Positions 52,402-62,599 are shown, numbered from the stretch's first letter. The stretch: DNA of 64,000 bases from Parafrankia irregularis (GCF_001536285.1 NZ_FAOZ01000003.1:465503-529502); one strand, 5' to 3'. Notes: generated by a model not told the origin, from the sequence alone. Translations and numbers: made by a program.

Positions 52402-53307
52402 TCAGAAGCCGCGGAAGCGGGTGGGGCGGCGTTCGACGAAGCTGCGCACGCCCTCGTCGGCGTCCTCGGTGTAGGACAGTGCCTCCACGACCCAGGCCTC
52501 CTCCTGCGCCAGGGTGTGCCGGTCGACGTCCAGCGAACGGTTGAGCAGCCACTTGTTGGCGCTGTGTGCGCGGGTCGGCCCGGCGGCGAGCCGGGTGGCC
52601 AGGTCGTCGACGGTCGCGGCGAGTTCCTCGGCGGGCACGGTCCGCGCGATCAGGCCGATCTCGGCGGCGCGGGTGGCCGGGATGTCCTCGGCGAGCAGGA
52701 CCAGCTCGCGGGCGCGGGCAAGGCCGACCAGCCGCGGCAGCAGCCAGGTCCCGAGGCCGTCGACGGCCAGCCCGCGGCGGGCGAAGATCTCGATGAACTT
52801 GGCGTTGTCGGCGGCGACGACCAGGTCGCAGGCGAACACCAGGTGCGCGCCGATGCCGGCCGCGGTGCCCTGCACGGCGGCGATCACCGGCTTCTCGCAG
52901 TCGAGGATCGCGTGCACCACGTTGATGCCGCCGGTGGTCATCGCCCGGCGGATGTCACCGACGAGCTTCTCGGGCACACCGTCGGGGCGCGGCCCGGCGG
53001 AGCGCTGCTGGCGCAGGTCCGCGCCGGTGCAGAAGAAACGTCCGGTGCTGCCGAGGACGACGACGCGCACGGACGGGTCCGCGTTGAAACGGGCGAACCA
53101 GGTGAGCAGGGCGTCGCGCTGCCCCATGGTGAGGGCGTTACCGGCGTCCGGCCGGTTGAGGGTGACCCGGGCGATGCCGTCGTCGGTCACCGTCAGGGTC
53201 AGCTCACCGTCCGCCGCCACCTCGGTCACGGCCGCGACGGCACCGTCGGTGGGCGTCGCGGCGTCGGTCGGGGTGGGGTCCGTCGGCGTGGGGATCGATG
53301 TCGTCAC
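52402..53307 (-). CDS. Enoyl-CoA hydratase/isomerase family protein
   Basis: A 301-residue crotonase. The oxyanion-hole segments are FFCTGADLRQQ and VQGTAAGIGAHLVFACDLVVA, and EIFARRGLAVDGLGTWLLPRLVG carries the catalytic-region acids. The first 35 residues are Pro/Thr-rich with repeated PT and probably disordered; a later start is possible. It overlaps the acyl-CoA dehydrogenase gene by four bases and lies just before the P450 gene. Confidence 0.9.
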   Translation of the reverse strand: MTTSIPTPTDPTPTDAATPTDGAVAAVTEVAADGELTLTVTDDGIARVTLNRPDAGNALTMGQRDALLTWFARFNADPSVRVVVLGSTGRFFCTGADLRQQRSAGPRPDGVPEKLVGDIRRAMTTGGINVVHAILDCEKPVIAAVQGTAAGIGAHLVFACDLVVAADNAKFIEIFARRGLAVDGLGTWLLPRLVGLARARELVLLAEDIPATRAAEIGLIARTVPAEELAATVDDLATRLAAGPTRAHSANKWLLNRSLDVDRHTLAQEEAWVVEALSYTEDADEGVRSFVERRPTRFRGF

Positions 53308-54323
53308 GGCACTCTCTGCAGGCTCTGGGCGACCGCCTCGGCGGCGGCGTCGGACGTCGTGTAGGAGGTTTCCAGCAGCAGGGCCCGCTTGAGGTGCAGG
53401 TGGAGGTCCACCTCCCAGGTGAACCCCATCCCGCCGTGCACCTGGATCGCGGTCCGGCAGTTGACCAGCGCCGCCTCGGCGGCCAGCACCCGCGCCGCGG
53501 CGACGGCACGGACGGCCGACCCGCCGCCGGGCCCGGGCTCGGTGATGTCGAGTGCGCCGGGTTCGTCGACGATCACGCCCGCGGCGTCGACGGCGGCCCG
53601 GGCGACCTCGCCGCGGGCGAAGCAGTCCGCGAGCATGTGCTTCACGGCCTGGAACGTCCCGATGGGCCGGCCGAACTGCTCGCGTTGCTGCGCGTACACG
53701 GTCGCCAGGTCGAGGACGCGCAGCGCGTGGCCCACGAGCAGTGCGGAGCTGAGCAGCGAGCCGAGCAGCGACCAGCGGGCGGCCTGCGCCGCGTCGCCGA
53801 CCTCCTCACCCCGCGGGAGGCCCGTCACCAGCGACAGCGGCGTGGTCGGGTCCAGTGGCTGGGTCACCGGCGTCGCGCTCAGCGCCGCCGGGTCGAGCCG
53901 TTCGATGCCGTGCGCGTCGAGGACGTAGACGACGTCGGCGTCGCGCAGATGCTCGACGAGCAGCGGCGCGCCCGGTTCCGGACGCACCACGACCGCCGGG
54001 ACGACCTCCCCGCCGCCGACCGCCCCGCTGTCACCGTCGAGGTCGGCGGCGAGCGCCGCCGCGACCAGCGGGCCCGGCACCAGGCAGGCGCCCAGCGTCT
54101 GGTAGGCGAGGACGGCGTTGACGAGCGGCAGCGCGAGCCCCCCGCGCTCCTCCGGCTGGTAGACGGCGAACGTGCCGAGCTCGGCGAGCGCGCTCCAGGC
54201 CGCGCGGTCGAACCCACCCGGCTCGGCCCAGCCGCGGGTCCGCTCCACCGGGAAGACCTCCTCGGCCAGCCGGCGGACGGTGTCCTGCAACGCGCGCTGG
54301 TCTTCATCCAGGTCGAAGTGCAT
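53304..54323 (-). CDS. Acyl-CoA dehydrogenase, short subunit (FadE-like)
   Basis: A 339-residue ACAD with a short, divergent N-terminal half. The C-terminal region QREQFGRPIGTFQAVKHMLAD and QVHGGMGFTWEVDLHLHLKR is typical, but the usual catalytic Glu region is not distinct. Such subunits pair with the neighbouring full-length partner in steroid-type FadE heterotetramers. The ATG at 54323 lies two bases from the stop of the partner gene. A longer upstream frame is inside that gene. Confidence 0.85.
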   Translation of the reverse strand: MHFDLDEDQRALQDTVRRLAEEVFPVERTRGWAEPGGFDRAAWSALAELGTFAVYQPEERGGLALPLVNAVLAYQTLGACLVPGPLVAAALAADLDGDSGAVGGGEVVPAVVVRPEPGAPLLVEHLRDADVVYVLDAHGIERLDPAALSATPVTQPLDPTTPLSLVTGLPRGEEVGDAAQAARWSLLGSLLSSALLVGHALRVLDLATVYAQQREQFGRPIGTFQAVKHMLADCFARGEVARAAVDAAGVIVDEPGALDITEPGPGGGSAVRAVAAARVLAAEAALVNCRTAIQVHGGMGFTWEVDLHLHLKRALLLETSYTTSDAAAEAVAQSLQRVP

Positions 54324-54325
54324 GC

Positions 54326-55513
54326 TCAGCGCTCCTTGGGCAGGCCGAGGACGCGCTCGGCGAGGATGTTGCGCTGGATCTGCGACGTCCCGGCACCGAT
54401 GCTGATCGCGAACGCGTGCAGCTGGGCGTGCACCAGCTGCCCGGTGGGCAGGCCGGGCAGGTCGTCCATACTCAGCGCGGCCCGGTCCAGCACCCGGATG
54501 ATCAGTGCGCTCAGGTGGTGCAGCGTCTCCGAGTAGGACAGCTTGAACGCGGAGCCACCGGCCGGTGGGATGACCCCGACCATGCCCCGGGTGACGTTGC
54601 GCTTGGTGAGCGCCCACAGGGCGTCCAGCTCGGCGGCGACCCGGCCGATGTCACGGCGCAGCCCGGCGTCGTCCCAGGCGGTGCCGGCGCCCCGCGGCAG
54701 CACCCGGGCGAGTGCGGCGAGTTCGGCGACGTGGGTGCGCGCGGTGATCAGCTCCCGGACGAACGCGGTGCCGCGCTCGAAGCCGAAGGTGACCATCGCG
54801 ACCCGCCAGCCGTCGTTCTCCGCGCCGACCCGGTTGGCCACCGGGATGCGGACCTCGTCCAGGTAGACCTCGGCGAACTCACTGTCGCCGTGGATGGTCC
54901 GCAGCGGGCGGACGTCGACACCCGGACTGTCCATCGGCATGATCAGCCAGGTGATCCCGCGGTGCTTCGGCGCGTCGGGGTCGGTGCGCACGAGCAGCTC
55001 GCAGTAGTCGGCGACCGGGCCGTAGGACGTCCAGATCTTCTGCCCGGTGACGACGTAGTGGTCACCGTCGCGGACGGCTCGGGTGCGCAGCCCGGCGAGG
55101 TCGCTGCCGGCACCCGGTTCGGAGAAGCCCTGGCACCACACCGCCTCCCCGGACAGGATCCGGGGCAGGTGGAAGGCGCGCTGCTCGTCGGTCGCCTCGG
55201 CGATGAGGGTGGGCCCGGCGTGCAGCTGGCCGACGAAGTGGACGCCGAGGTCGGGGGCACCGGCCGCGGCGGACTCCTCCAGGAAGATCAGATGCTCGGC
55301 CGGGCTGGCGCCCCGGCCGCCGTACTCGCGGGGCCAGTGGATACCCGCGTAGCCGGCATCGGCAAGCATTCGTTGCCAGGCGCTGTCATACCGCCGGCGG
55401 GCCTGCCAGTCCCGCTCGGGCGGGGGCCCGCCGAGCTGGGGAACAGCCTGCCGGACCCAGGCCCGGATCTCCTTGCGGAACTGGGCCTCGGACTCGGAGT
55501 CGAGGAGCAGCAT
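54326..55513 (-). CDS. Acyl-CoA dehydrogenase, catalytic partner (FadE-like)
   Basis: A 395-residue ACAD. FAD/substrate motifs are CQGFSEPGAGSDLAGLRTRA and GQKIWTSYGPVADYCELLVRT; the C-terminal GAGTSQIQRNILAERVLGLP is typical. Likely oxidises a bulky acyl-CoA with the adjacent subunit. GGAGGTGG precedes the ATG at 55513, and CATAAT (gene strand, 55540-55535) beside CCAATTGG may be its -10 region. The first gene of the minus-strand FadE-FadE-hydratase-P450 run. Confidence 0.9.
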   Translation of the reverse strand: MLLLDSESEAQFRKEIRAWVRQAVPQLGGPPPERDWQARRRYDSAWQRMLADAGYAGIHWPREYGGRGASPAEHLIFLEESAAAGAPDLGVHFVGQLHAGPTLIAEATDEQRAFHLPRILSGEAVWCQGFSEPGAGSDLAGLRTRAVRDGDHYVVTGQKIWTSYGPVADYCELLVRTDPDAPKHRGITWLIMPMDSPGVDVRPLRTIHGDSEFAEVYLDEVRIPVANRVGAENDGWRVAMVTFGFERGTAFVRELITARTHVAELAALARVLPRGAGTAWDDAGLRRDIGRVAAELDALWALTKRNVTRGMVGVIPPAGGSAFKLSYSETLHHLSALIIRVLDRAALSMDDLPGLPTGQLVHAQLHAFAISIGAGTSQIQRNILAERVLGLPKER

Positions 55514-55670
55514 CCGACCACCTCCATTGGATACATTATGCCAATTGGCGGCCAGACGTCCGGTCTCGCGGCGCCGGGCGCGGGAACCCGCCACGCCGAC
55601 CGGCACGAGCGGCCCGCCGGGCGTCCGCGCTCGGCCCGCCGGGCATGGCGAGCGGCGGGCCGAGCGGCCG

Positions 55671-56912
55671 TCAGGAACCGGCGATCAGGTCCAGCGACTC
55701 CAGGTCGCGCAGCGCCGCGCAGATGCCCCGGGCCATCGACAGGAACATCCGGTCGGAGCGCTCCGAGCGCACTCCGGCGGCGAACATACAGCCCAGCACC
55801 GTGATCAGCGGGCCGTGCAGCATCCCGCTGCGGTAGTCGGTGAAGCACTGTTCGGCCGAGTAGCCCGTGACGCCGAGCTCGACGAGGCGCTCGTGATAGG
55901 CCGCCACCAGCCGGTGCTCGGCCGCGCGCCGCACGGCCGGCGGCAGCGCTGTGGACAGGAAGTACGCGAGATCGCGGGCCGGCAGCCCGATGGTGATCGT
56001 CTGCCAGTCCACGGTCAGCACGCCCGGGCCCTGCGCCGGGAACATCAGGTTGTCGAGCCGGTAGTCCCCGTGCAGCAGGGTGAACGGCGCGCGCCAGCCG
56101 CTCTCCCACTGGTAGGTGAGCGCGGCGGCCCGGTGCAGCGTGTCGACGTCACGCTGGTCGAGCACACCGGCGAACCGATCACCGAAGTCCTTCGTGGTCG
56201 CCACCAGCAGCTCGGCCATGAACGCGAGCTCCGCGTCCTGCGGGCGGGGCAGCCAGTCACTCTCGGCGGCGAGCAGCTCGCTGTTCCAGAACGACGCGTG
56301 CAGCCCGGCGAGCGCACGGACAGCGTCGGTGGCCCGCGCCTCGTCGCAGCCGTCCTCCTGGCTGCCCGGGCGCGCCGGGGCGGCGTCGGCCAGCACGAGG
56401 GTGAAGGCGCGGGAGTCCGGGCTGATCGCGGCCTGCCAGCAGCGCGGGATGTTGATGCGGGCGTCCCGGGCCAGCCGGGCGTAGAACCCGACCTCCTTGC
56501 GGTAGCCGCGGCGCACCACGTCCCGCCCGCCCGGGTCACCGGCTCCCATCTTGACCACGAGCGTGCGCGGGGCTGGTGCGCCGTCCGCCGTGGTGTCGCG
56601 CCCGGGGGCGTACTCCAGCCGGAAGCGATAGCTGGAACCGATCTGACCGGTGCCGATCGGCTCGTGGCTCACGGCGCGGACCTCGACGTCGCCGGCACCA
56701 TTGGCACCGCGTAACGCCGCGGTCATCCACGCCGGAGTGATCTCGGCCGGATCATCCACGATCTGCTCCGCGGTGCCGACGCCCGGCACGTCCGCACCCG
56801 AACCCGGCTCACGGCGCGCGTCGGCGTCGACATCGGCATGGGTGCTGGCGGCAGAAGCGGAATCGGAACCGGATGCAGAGCCGGACAACGATTCAGGATG
56901 GGAAGGTTGCAT
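55671..56912 (-). CDS. Phosphotransferase (APH/choline kinase-like, ACAD10/11-associated type)
   Basis: A 413-residue kinase-fold protein. The catalytic loop LLHGDYRLDN and metal-binding TVDWQ are intact; VVKMGAGDPG provides the ATP lysine. An acidic Ser/Asp-rich N-terminus of about 50 residues precedes the domain. Similar domains are fused to acyl-CoA dehydrogenases in eukaryotic ACAD10/11 and phosphorylate hydroxy-acyl-CoAs before elimination, which suits this neighbourhood. The ATG at 56912 follows GAGGG. Confidence 0.8.
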   Translation of the reverse strand: MQPSHPESLSGSASGSDSASAASTHADVDADARREPGSGADVPGVGTAEQIVDDPAEITPAWMTAALRGANGAGDVEVRAVSHEPIGTGQIGSSYRFRLEYAPGRDTTADGAPAPRTLVVKMGAGDPGGRDVVRRGYRKEVGFYARLARDARINIPRCWQAAISPDSRAFTLVLADAAPARPGSQEDGCDEARATDAVRALAGLHASFWNSELLAAESDWLPRPQDAELAFMAELLVATTKDFGDRFAGVLDQRDVDTLHRAAALTYQWESGWRAPFTLLHGDYRLDNLMFPAQGPGVLTVDWQTITIGLPARDLAYFLSTALPPAVRRAAEHRLVAAYHERLVELGVTGYSAEQCFTDYRSGMLHGPLITVLGCMFAAGVRSERSDRMFLSMARGICAALRDLESLDLIAGS

Positions 56913-57068
56913 AAAGTATCCCTCTATGTTCGGGTGGGGAGCCCGCTCGACCGGATGCACCCGCCCCTCGGGGGAACCGCATCGTCGGCACCGCAGAGTA
57001 CTTCCAAGCCCGCCGGACGTAAACACTCTTGCCATAGAGCGTCAGGACTGTAAAGGGCCTCCGCCCGC

Positions 57069-59600
57069 TCAGCCCGCGGTTTCGGCCGGCTGGGCGGAGA
57101 GCCAGGCCGCCACCTGGGCCCGCGAGGTCAGCCCCAGCTTCTTCAGGATCTGCTGGACGTGCGTCTCCGCCGTCCGCGGGGAGATCACCAGGGTGGCGGC
57201 GATGTCCCTGTTGCTCAGGCCCTGCGCGACCAGCTGGGCGACCTGCCTCTCCCGCCGCGTCAACCGCACTCCGCCCAGCCACGCGCCGGCAGGCACAGCG
57301 ACCGGCCCGGCGGTCGGCCTGGTGACCGGCCCGGCGGTCGGTCCGCTGGACGATCCGGTGACCGGTCCGGTATCCGTCGCGGCAGCGGAAGCCGTCGCCG
57401 AGCCGGTGGCACAGGAGGTGGCCCAGGCCTCCGCCGGTGCGAGCGCGGCTCCCCGTGCCCAGGCCGCGTCGAAGGCCCGCGGGCCCAGGCCTTCCCGGCA
57501 CGCCGCCTCGCAGTCCTGGCGCAGGCGGAACAACCCGGGCAACGCCGCGGTGGACGTCCCCATCCGCTCCCAGAGATGGTCCGCCGCGCCGAGCAGAACC
57601 GCCGCGCCGGCGAACTCGTCCAGGCTCGCCCGGATCCAGGCAAGTGCCTCCAGGCACAGGGCGAGACCGAGATGGTCGGGCAGCCCGCTCTCCCCGAAGA
57701 CGGCGGCGCGCGCGATCGCCAGCGCGCCCTTCGGGTCACCGGCCCGCCAGGTGGCCAGCGCGCGGGCCCATTCCGCGTAGGCGCGCAGCCGGCGGTCCCG
57801 GCGCAGCTGCGCCATGGCGACCCAGTCCTGGTAGTAGCGCTGCGCCGCCCACGGGGTGCTTCCCAGCGCGGCGGCGAGTGTGAGCACCGCGAGGGTCTCC
57901 TGCTGCCGGTTCAGGTCGCCGTCCCGGCGGAACTGGGCGAGGGCCCGTTCCAGGTTCGCGACGGCGTCGGGCTTGTCGGTGTACACCGCGTCGAGGCCGG
58001 TGAGCTGGGTGATGAGCGCTGCTTCGGCGCCCGCGCCGCCGGCCGCCACCAGTTCGCTGCCGTGCTCCAGCATCCGTTCGGCGTCACCCCGGTCACCCTG
58101 CAGGGTCGCGAGCCAGCCCGCGGTGTGCAGTGCGCGGACCCGGCCCGGCACATCGGCGCCGCCCCCGCTCCCGGCCTCGTCACGACCCGCGTCTCCAGCA
58201 CCTCCGGCACCACCGGGACCACCCGAGCGGCCCGAGCCACCGCCGGCGCCCGAGCCGCCGTCGTCGAGCAGGCGGGCCAGCCAGTACCGCCCCTCGGTGA
58301 ACCATCCGTCCGCGACCCAGTAGCGGTGCAGCGAGCGCGCGAGCGCCAGGTTCGCCGCCAGGTCGGGGGTGGCGGCGCAGAACTCCAGCGCCAGCTGCAG
58401 GTTCGCATGGTCGGCGCGCAGCCGGCTGACCCAGGACCGCTGCGCCGGGCCGGTCCACTCCGCCTCCGCGCGGGCGGCGAGGCCCGCGTACCAGTCGTGG
58501 TGGCGGCGGCGCAGCACCTGCCACTCGCCGCGCCACTCGATGTCGTGCTCCAGCCGCTCCTGGCCGTACTGGCGCAGCATCTCCAGCAGCCGCAGCCGCC
58601 CGCGCTCCGGACCCGGCTCGAACGTGAGGATCGACTTGTCGACCAGGGCGAAGACCAGGTCGAGGAACGGCTCGGCCAGCCCCTCACCGCAGACACCCTC
58701 CGCCGCGTCGAGCTCGAAGTCACCGGCGAACACCGACAGCCGGGCCCACAGCAGCCGCTCCTGCGGGGTGCACAGGTCGAAGCTCCACGCGACGCAGGCG
58801 CGCAGGGTCCGCTGCCGGTCGGCGACCGTCCGCCCGTCGTGGCGCAGCAGCGCGGTCGGCGTCGTGAGCCGCGCCAGGATCTCGGCCGGTGACAGGGCCC
58901 GGGTCTTGACCGCGGCGAGCTCGATGGCCAGCGGGATGCCCTCGAGCCGGCGGCAGATGTCACCGACCGCGGCCCGGTTGTGCCAGGTCAGCGCGAAGTC
59001 CGGGCGGACGGCACGGGCCCGTTCGACGAACAGTGTCGTCGCGTCGCAGGGCAGGTGCGGGTCGGCGCCAGCCCCGTCCCCGTTCCCGCCGCCGACCGGC
59101 AGGGGCGCCACCACGTACGTCGCCTCACCCTCGACCCGTAACGACTCCCGGCTCGTCGCGAGGATGCGCAGCCGCGGGCAGCGGGTCATCAGCAGGTCCA
59201 CCAGCTCCGCGCAGGCCTCGACGACGTGCTCGCAGTTGTCCAGGACGAGCAGCGCATCCCTGCCCTCGAGGTACGCCCCGAGTGCCACGGACGACGGTTC
59301 GGCGCTCCCGCGCGGCTGGCAGCCGAACGCCGCGGCGACGGTGTGCGCCACCAGCCGCGGATCCCGCAGCCGCGCCAGCTCCACGACGCACACCCCGTCC
59401 GGGTAGGCGCGGCGTGTCTCGGCGGCCACCCGCATCGCCAGCCGGGTCTTGCCCACACCACCGACGCCGGTGACCGTGACCAGGCGAAACTCACCGAGCA
59501 GCTCACGCAGCTCCGTGCGTTCCGCACGCCGGCCGACGAAGCTCGTGCGTTCGGTGGACAGCCGCTCGCCCCGGAACCGAAGCTGCGCGGAGACGGCCAT
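57069..59600 (-). CDS. AfsR-like STAND ATPase with C-terminal LuxR DNA-binding domain
   Basis: An 843-residue regulator. N-terminal NTPase with Walker A GVGGVGKTRLA (residues 45-55) and LLVLDNCEHV as Walker B, a central tetratricopeptide-like helical region, then a LuxR helix-turn-helix (LTRRERQVAQLVAQGLSNRD, TAETHVQQILKKLGL). Two low-complexity linkers, Gly/Ser-rich and Gly/Pro/Thr-rich, connect the parts. An activator switched by nucleotide and an unknown ligand. It lies beside the FadE/kinase genes. Confidence 0.9.
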   Translation of the reverse strand: MAVSAQLRFRGERLSTERTSFVGRRAERTELRELLGEFRLVTVTGVGGVGKTRLAMRVAAETRRAYPDGVCVVELARLRDPRLVAHTVAAAFGCQPRGSAEPSSVALGAYLEGRDALLVLDNCEHVVEACAELVDLLMTRCPRLRILATSRESLRVEGEATYVVAPLPVGGGNGDGAGADPHLPCDATTLFVERARAVRPDFALTWHNRAAVGDICRRLEGIPLAIELAAVKTRALSPAEILARLTTPTALLRHDGRTVADRQRTLRACVAWSFDLCTPQERLLWARLSVFAGDFELDAAEGVCGEGLAEPFLDLVFALVDKSILTFEPGPERGRLRLLEMLRQYGQERLEHDIEWRGEWQVLRRRHHDWYAGLAARAEAEWTGPAQRSWVSRLRADHANLQLALEFCAATPDLAANLALARSLHRYWVADGWFTEGRYWLARLLDDGGSGAGGGSGRSGGPGGAGGAGDAGRDEAGSGGGADVPGRVRALHTAGWLATLQGDRGDAERMLEHGSELVAAGGAGAEAALITQLTGLDAVYTDKPDAVANLERALAQFRRDGDLNRQQETLAVLTLAAALGSTPWAAQRYYQDWVAMAQLRRDRRLRAYAEWARALATWRAGDPKGALAIARAAVFGESGLPDHLGLALCLEALAWIRASLDEFAGAAVLLGAADHLWERMGTSTAALPGLFRLRQDCEAACREGLGPRAFDAAWARGAALAPAEAWATSCATGSATASAAATDTGPVTGSSSGPTAGPVTRPTAGPVAVPAGAWLGGVRLTRRERQVAQLVAQGLSNRDIAATLVISPRTAETHVQQILKKLGLTSRAQVAAWLSAQPAETAG

Positions 59601-59805
59601 GGATCATCTTTGGCGGGCGTCTGCCACGACGTCAAGACGCACCGACCGGACGACGATCCCGGTAGCCATCCCCGTACTTCTACGGATGCCCGCCCCGTGA
59701 CCGGCCCCCGATCCTGGTCACGCCCGCCCGCCGGTGCGGCACAGGCAACGGGCTGCCGGGCCGCCGACATGACGGACGGCCGAGCGGATGGAGGGAAAGA
59801 AGGCC

Positions 59806-60906
59806 ATGCTCACGCCGTTCGACGACTATCCGATCCATCAGAGCGCGCTGCCGGTCGCGCACGCCGGCGGTGGGCATCCCGACCACTACGACCGGTTCTG
59901 GTTCAACGGCTATGACGAGGACGTCTACTTCGCGCTCGCGTTCGGGCTGTACCCGAACCGCGGCACGATCGACGGTGCGTTCAGCGTCGTCCATCAGGAT
60001 GTGCAGCGCTCGGTCTTCGCCTCGGGACGCATCCCGCTGGACCGCACCCGCACCAGCATCGGCCCGGTCACGGTCGAGATCGTGGAACCGCTGCGGGTGA
60101 ACCGGATCATCGTCGACGCACCGGAGCACGGCCTCGCCGCCGAGCTCACCGCCACCGCCCGTACCCCCGCGCACGAGGAGCCCCGGGCCACCCAGTACGA
60201 CGGCCCGACGCTGCTCACCGACTCCACCCGGGCCACCCAGATGGTCACCTGGAGCGGGTGGGTGGAGTCCGGCGGCGAGCGCATCGAGATCACCCCGGGC
60301 ACCTACGGCACCAAGGACCGTTCGTGGGGGATCCGCGGTGTGGGCGAACGGACCCCCGCGGCGCCCCGCACCGCGCTGCCGCAGGTGTTCTTCCTGTGGG
60401 CCCCGCTGAACTTCGCCGACCGCGCCCTGCACTACGTCGTCATGGAGGACGAGACGGGCCGGCCGTGGCTGGAGCGGACCGCCGTCCTGCCCGTTCTCGG
60501 CGACGGCGATCCGGTGTTCGGGCCCGACACCGGCATCAGCTGGCTGCACGGGGTACGCCACCAGGTGCGCTGGGCACCCGGCCTGCGCCGCTCCGACAGC
60601 GCCACGCTCCTGCTCGGCCCGGACGAGACGGTGGAGCTCGAACCGATACGCACCTTCCGCATGAAGGGCGTCGGCTACCTGCACCCGCACTGGAAGCACG
60701 GCCGCTGGCACGACGAACTCGCCGTCGGCGGCGAGGTCCACAAGGTCGCCGAGCTCGACACACTCGCACCCGAATGCGTGCACGTCCAGCAGGTGGTGCG
60801 CGCGACCTGGGGCGAGCGGGTCGGCCTCGGCGTCCTCGAACAGCTCGTCATCGGCCCCTACGCGCCGGGCGGCTTCCAGAGCATGCTCGACGGCGCCCCG
60901 GGCTGA
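59806..60906 (+). CDS. Conserved hypothetical protein, lipocalin/CrtC-like beta-rich
   Basis: A 366-residue protein. The ATG at 59806 is chosen because GGAGGG lies ten bases upstream; an in-frame ATG at 59788 would overlap that site. Rich in beta strand with Trp/Asp motifs (FDDYPIHQSALPVAHAG, YDRFWFNGYDEDVYFALAFG, YGTKDRSWGIRGVG, HPHWKHGRWHDELA). Proteins of this type occur with steroid and fatty-acid genes in actinobacteria; no reaction is known to me. Divergent from the regulator. Confidence 0.65.
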   Translation: MLTPFDDYPIHQSALPVAHAGGGHPDHYDRFWFNGYDEDVYFALAFGLYPNRGTIDGAFSVVHQDVQRSVFASGRIPLDRTRTSIGPVTVEIVEPLRVNRIIVDAPEHGLAAELTATARTPAHEEPRATQYDGPTLLTDSTRATQMVTWSGWVESGGERIEITPGTYGTKDRSWGIRGVGERTPAAPRTALPQVFFLWAPLNFADRALHYVVMEDETGRPWLERTAVLPVLGDGDPVFGPDTGISWLHGVRHQVRWAPGLRRSDSATLLLGPDETVELEPIRTFRMKGVGYLHPHWKHGRWHDELAVGGEVHKVAELDTLAPECVHVQQVVRATWGERVGLGVLEQLVIGPYAPGGFQSMLDGAPG

Positions 60907-61018
60907 GCCGACCGGCGAGCAGCGGCACACTTCAGTAGCTTCGAGGGATTCTGACAATGCCTGTAGAACCGGCCAGGGTGCATGGATGGGGTGACGGCAG
61001 GCCCTGCCGGCCATGGTG

Positions 61019-61780
61019 CTAAAGGCGGGCCAGCAGTTCGGCCTTCTTCGCGGTGAATTCATCGTCCGAGAGAACGCCGCGGCGGTGCAGGTCGCTCACT
61101 TTCTCGATTGCCGCCAGAATCGCGTCCGAGTCGGTGCCACCGACGGGTGCCGGGGCGGGCTCGGACGGGTTCACGGCCGGGGCTGGCGGCTGCGGCGCCG
61201 GGCTCACAAGCGGCAGGCTTTCCACGGGGAACGTGCCGTGCTGGCTGGAGAAGGTCAGTGTCCCGAGCCGGCCCCCCTGTTGCTGCTGGACGCCGGCGAT
61301 GCGGTGGTCGAGGGTGTCGTAGACGCGGACGTCGCCGTCGCCGCCGCGCACTGCCAGCCGCCGCCCGGCCGGGAAGACGGCGTATCGGGATTCGTTCTGG
61401 CTGCCGGTCGAGCTGGGCTGGCCCAGGTCACCGGGCCACCAGTTGTTCAGGTTCGCCGGGTGGGTCGCGCCAGGCTGCCCGCCCGCGGCCGGCGGCGAGG
61501 CGGGCGCATACAACTGCGTCGAGGCCAGCAGGCTGGAAAGCTCCGCGGCGAGGCCGCTGACCGTCGCCTGCAGGCCGTGGTTGAACATGTCGCCGACCAT
61601 CGTCATGCCACCGGCCATCCACTGCCCGCCGCCGCCCAGCTCCGGATGGGAGAACTGCGCCTGGGTGCCACCACCGAGGCGCACCGCGTCCAACAGCGTG
61701 CGCACCGCGTCGGTGCTCACGCCGTACCGGCGGGCGAGATCCGCGATGGCCTGCTCACCCTGGCCGTTCAACCTGCCCAT
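61019..61780 (-). CDS. SHOCT-domain protein
   Basis: A 253-residue protein. The N-terminal 55 residues may bind nucleic acid or protein (IADLARRYGVSTDAVRTLLDAV looks helix-turn-helix-like). A middle beta-rich domain contains SRYAVFPAGRRLAVRGGDGDVRVYDTLD. A Pro-rich linker leads to a C-terminal SHOCT motif (KVSDLHRRGVLSDDEFTAKKAELL), a short oligomerisation helix pair. Function unknown. Confidence 0.75.
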   Translation of the reverse strand: MGRLNGQGEQAIADLARRYGVSTDAVRTLLDAVRLGGGTQAQFSHPELGGGGQWMAGGMTMVGDMFNHGLQATVSGLAAELSSLLASTQLYAPASPPAAGGQPGATHPANLNNWWPGDLGQPSSTGSQNESRYAVFPAGRRLAVRGGDGDVRVYDTLDHRIAGVQQQQGGRLGTLTFSSQHGTFPVESLPLVSPAPQPPAPAVNPSEPAPAPVGGTDSDAILAAIEKVSDLHRRGVLSDDEFTAKKAELLARL

Positions 61781-62059
61781 GGTGGATCTCCTCGTCCCGG
61801 CGCCACGCCGTCTCGACGAAAACCGTGCCCGGTGTCAGCGGCGTGTGGCGCTGCCACGACACGAGTCTGCCAGCCTCGACGCGACCGCCCTGGCGGTACC
61901 GAGCGGCCGAGGGGCGCGGCCAGGCGCGCCGGCTCTCTCCCCACGACCCGAGGACGGCGGCCGGGGACAGCGCGAATGATGAAGGTGCCACGGGCATCTC
62001 GTAGGCGGAGATGCCGCGGCTGGCGACCGGATCCGCTCGTCCGAAGGGAAGGGACCGCC

Positions 62060-62599
62060 ATGTCCGAGCCCCACGTCTCACCCGAACCGCCGGCCTCGTC
62101 CGGCCCCGACCCGAAGCCGAACCCAGGCCCCGACTCCGGCACCGATACCGACACCTCGTCGGCGTCCGAACCGCGGGCTGTGGTCAGGGCGTTCCTGACG
62201 GCGTTGGAGCGGCTCGACGCCGATGCGGCGCTGGCGCTCGTCTCGGATGACGTCGTCTACCAGAACGTCCCGCTGCCGCCGGCCCGCGGGCGGGTGGCGG
62301 TGGAGAAGCAGCTGCGCTGGATGCTGCGCCATGGCACCGGGTTCGAGGCGCGCATCCACCATCTGGCCGCGGACGGCCCGGTCGTGCTCACCGAACGGAC
62401 GGATGTCCTGCGTGCCGGCTCGTGGGAGGCGGAGTTCTGGGTCTGCGGCACGTTCGAGGTACGAGACGGCCGGGTGGTGCTGTGGCGGGACTACTTCGAC
62501 TGGGCGACGTTCCTCGCCGCCAGCGCCCGTGGTGCGGGGAGGGCGCTGTTCTTCCAGGCCGCCGCGGCTGTCGCAGCCCGGCGCCGAAACTCGCCCTGA
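62060..62599 (+). CDS. Limonene-1,2-epoxide hydrolase-like / SnoaL-fold protein
   Basis: A 179-residue cone-fold protein after a 35-residue Pro/Ser-rich head. AVVRAFLTALERLDADAALALVSDDVVYQNVP and WVCGTFEVRDGRVVLWRDYFDW match the limonene-epoxide hydrolase family; Asp/Arg/Asp residues that could activate water appear in RTDVLRAG and WRDYFD. In actinobacteria such proteins accompany steroid and terpenoid oxidation genes. A P450 gene follows. Confidence 0.75.
   Translation: MSEPHVSPEPPASSGPDPKPNPGPDSGTDTDTSSASEPRAVVRAFLTALERLDADAALALVSDDVVYQNVPLPPARGRVAVEKQLRWMLRHGTGFEARIHHLAADGPVVLTERTDVLRAGSWEAEFWVCGTFEVRDGRVVLWRDYFDWATFLAASARGAGRALFFQAAAAVAARRRNSP

Noticed and set aside
60995..61009. Palindrome CGGCAGGCCCTGCCG between convergent genes
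   Set aside because: A one-base centre cannot form a normal terminator hairpin, and no promoter is near to make it an operator.
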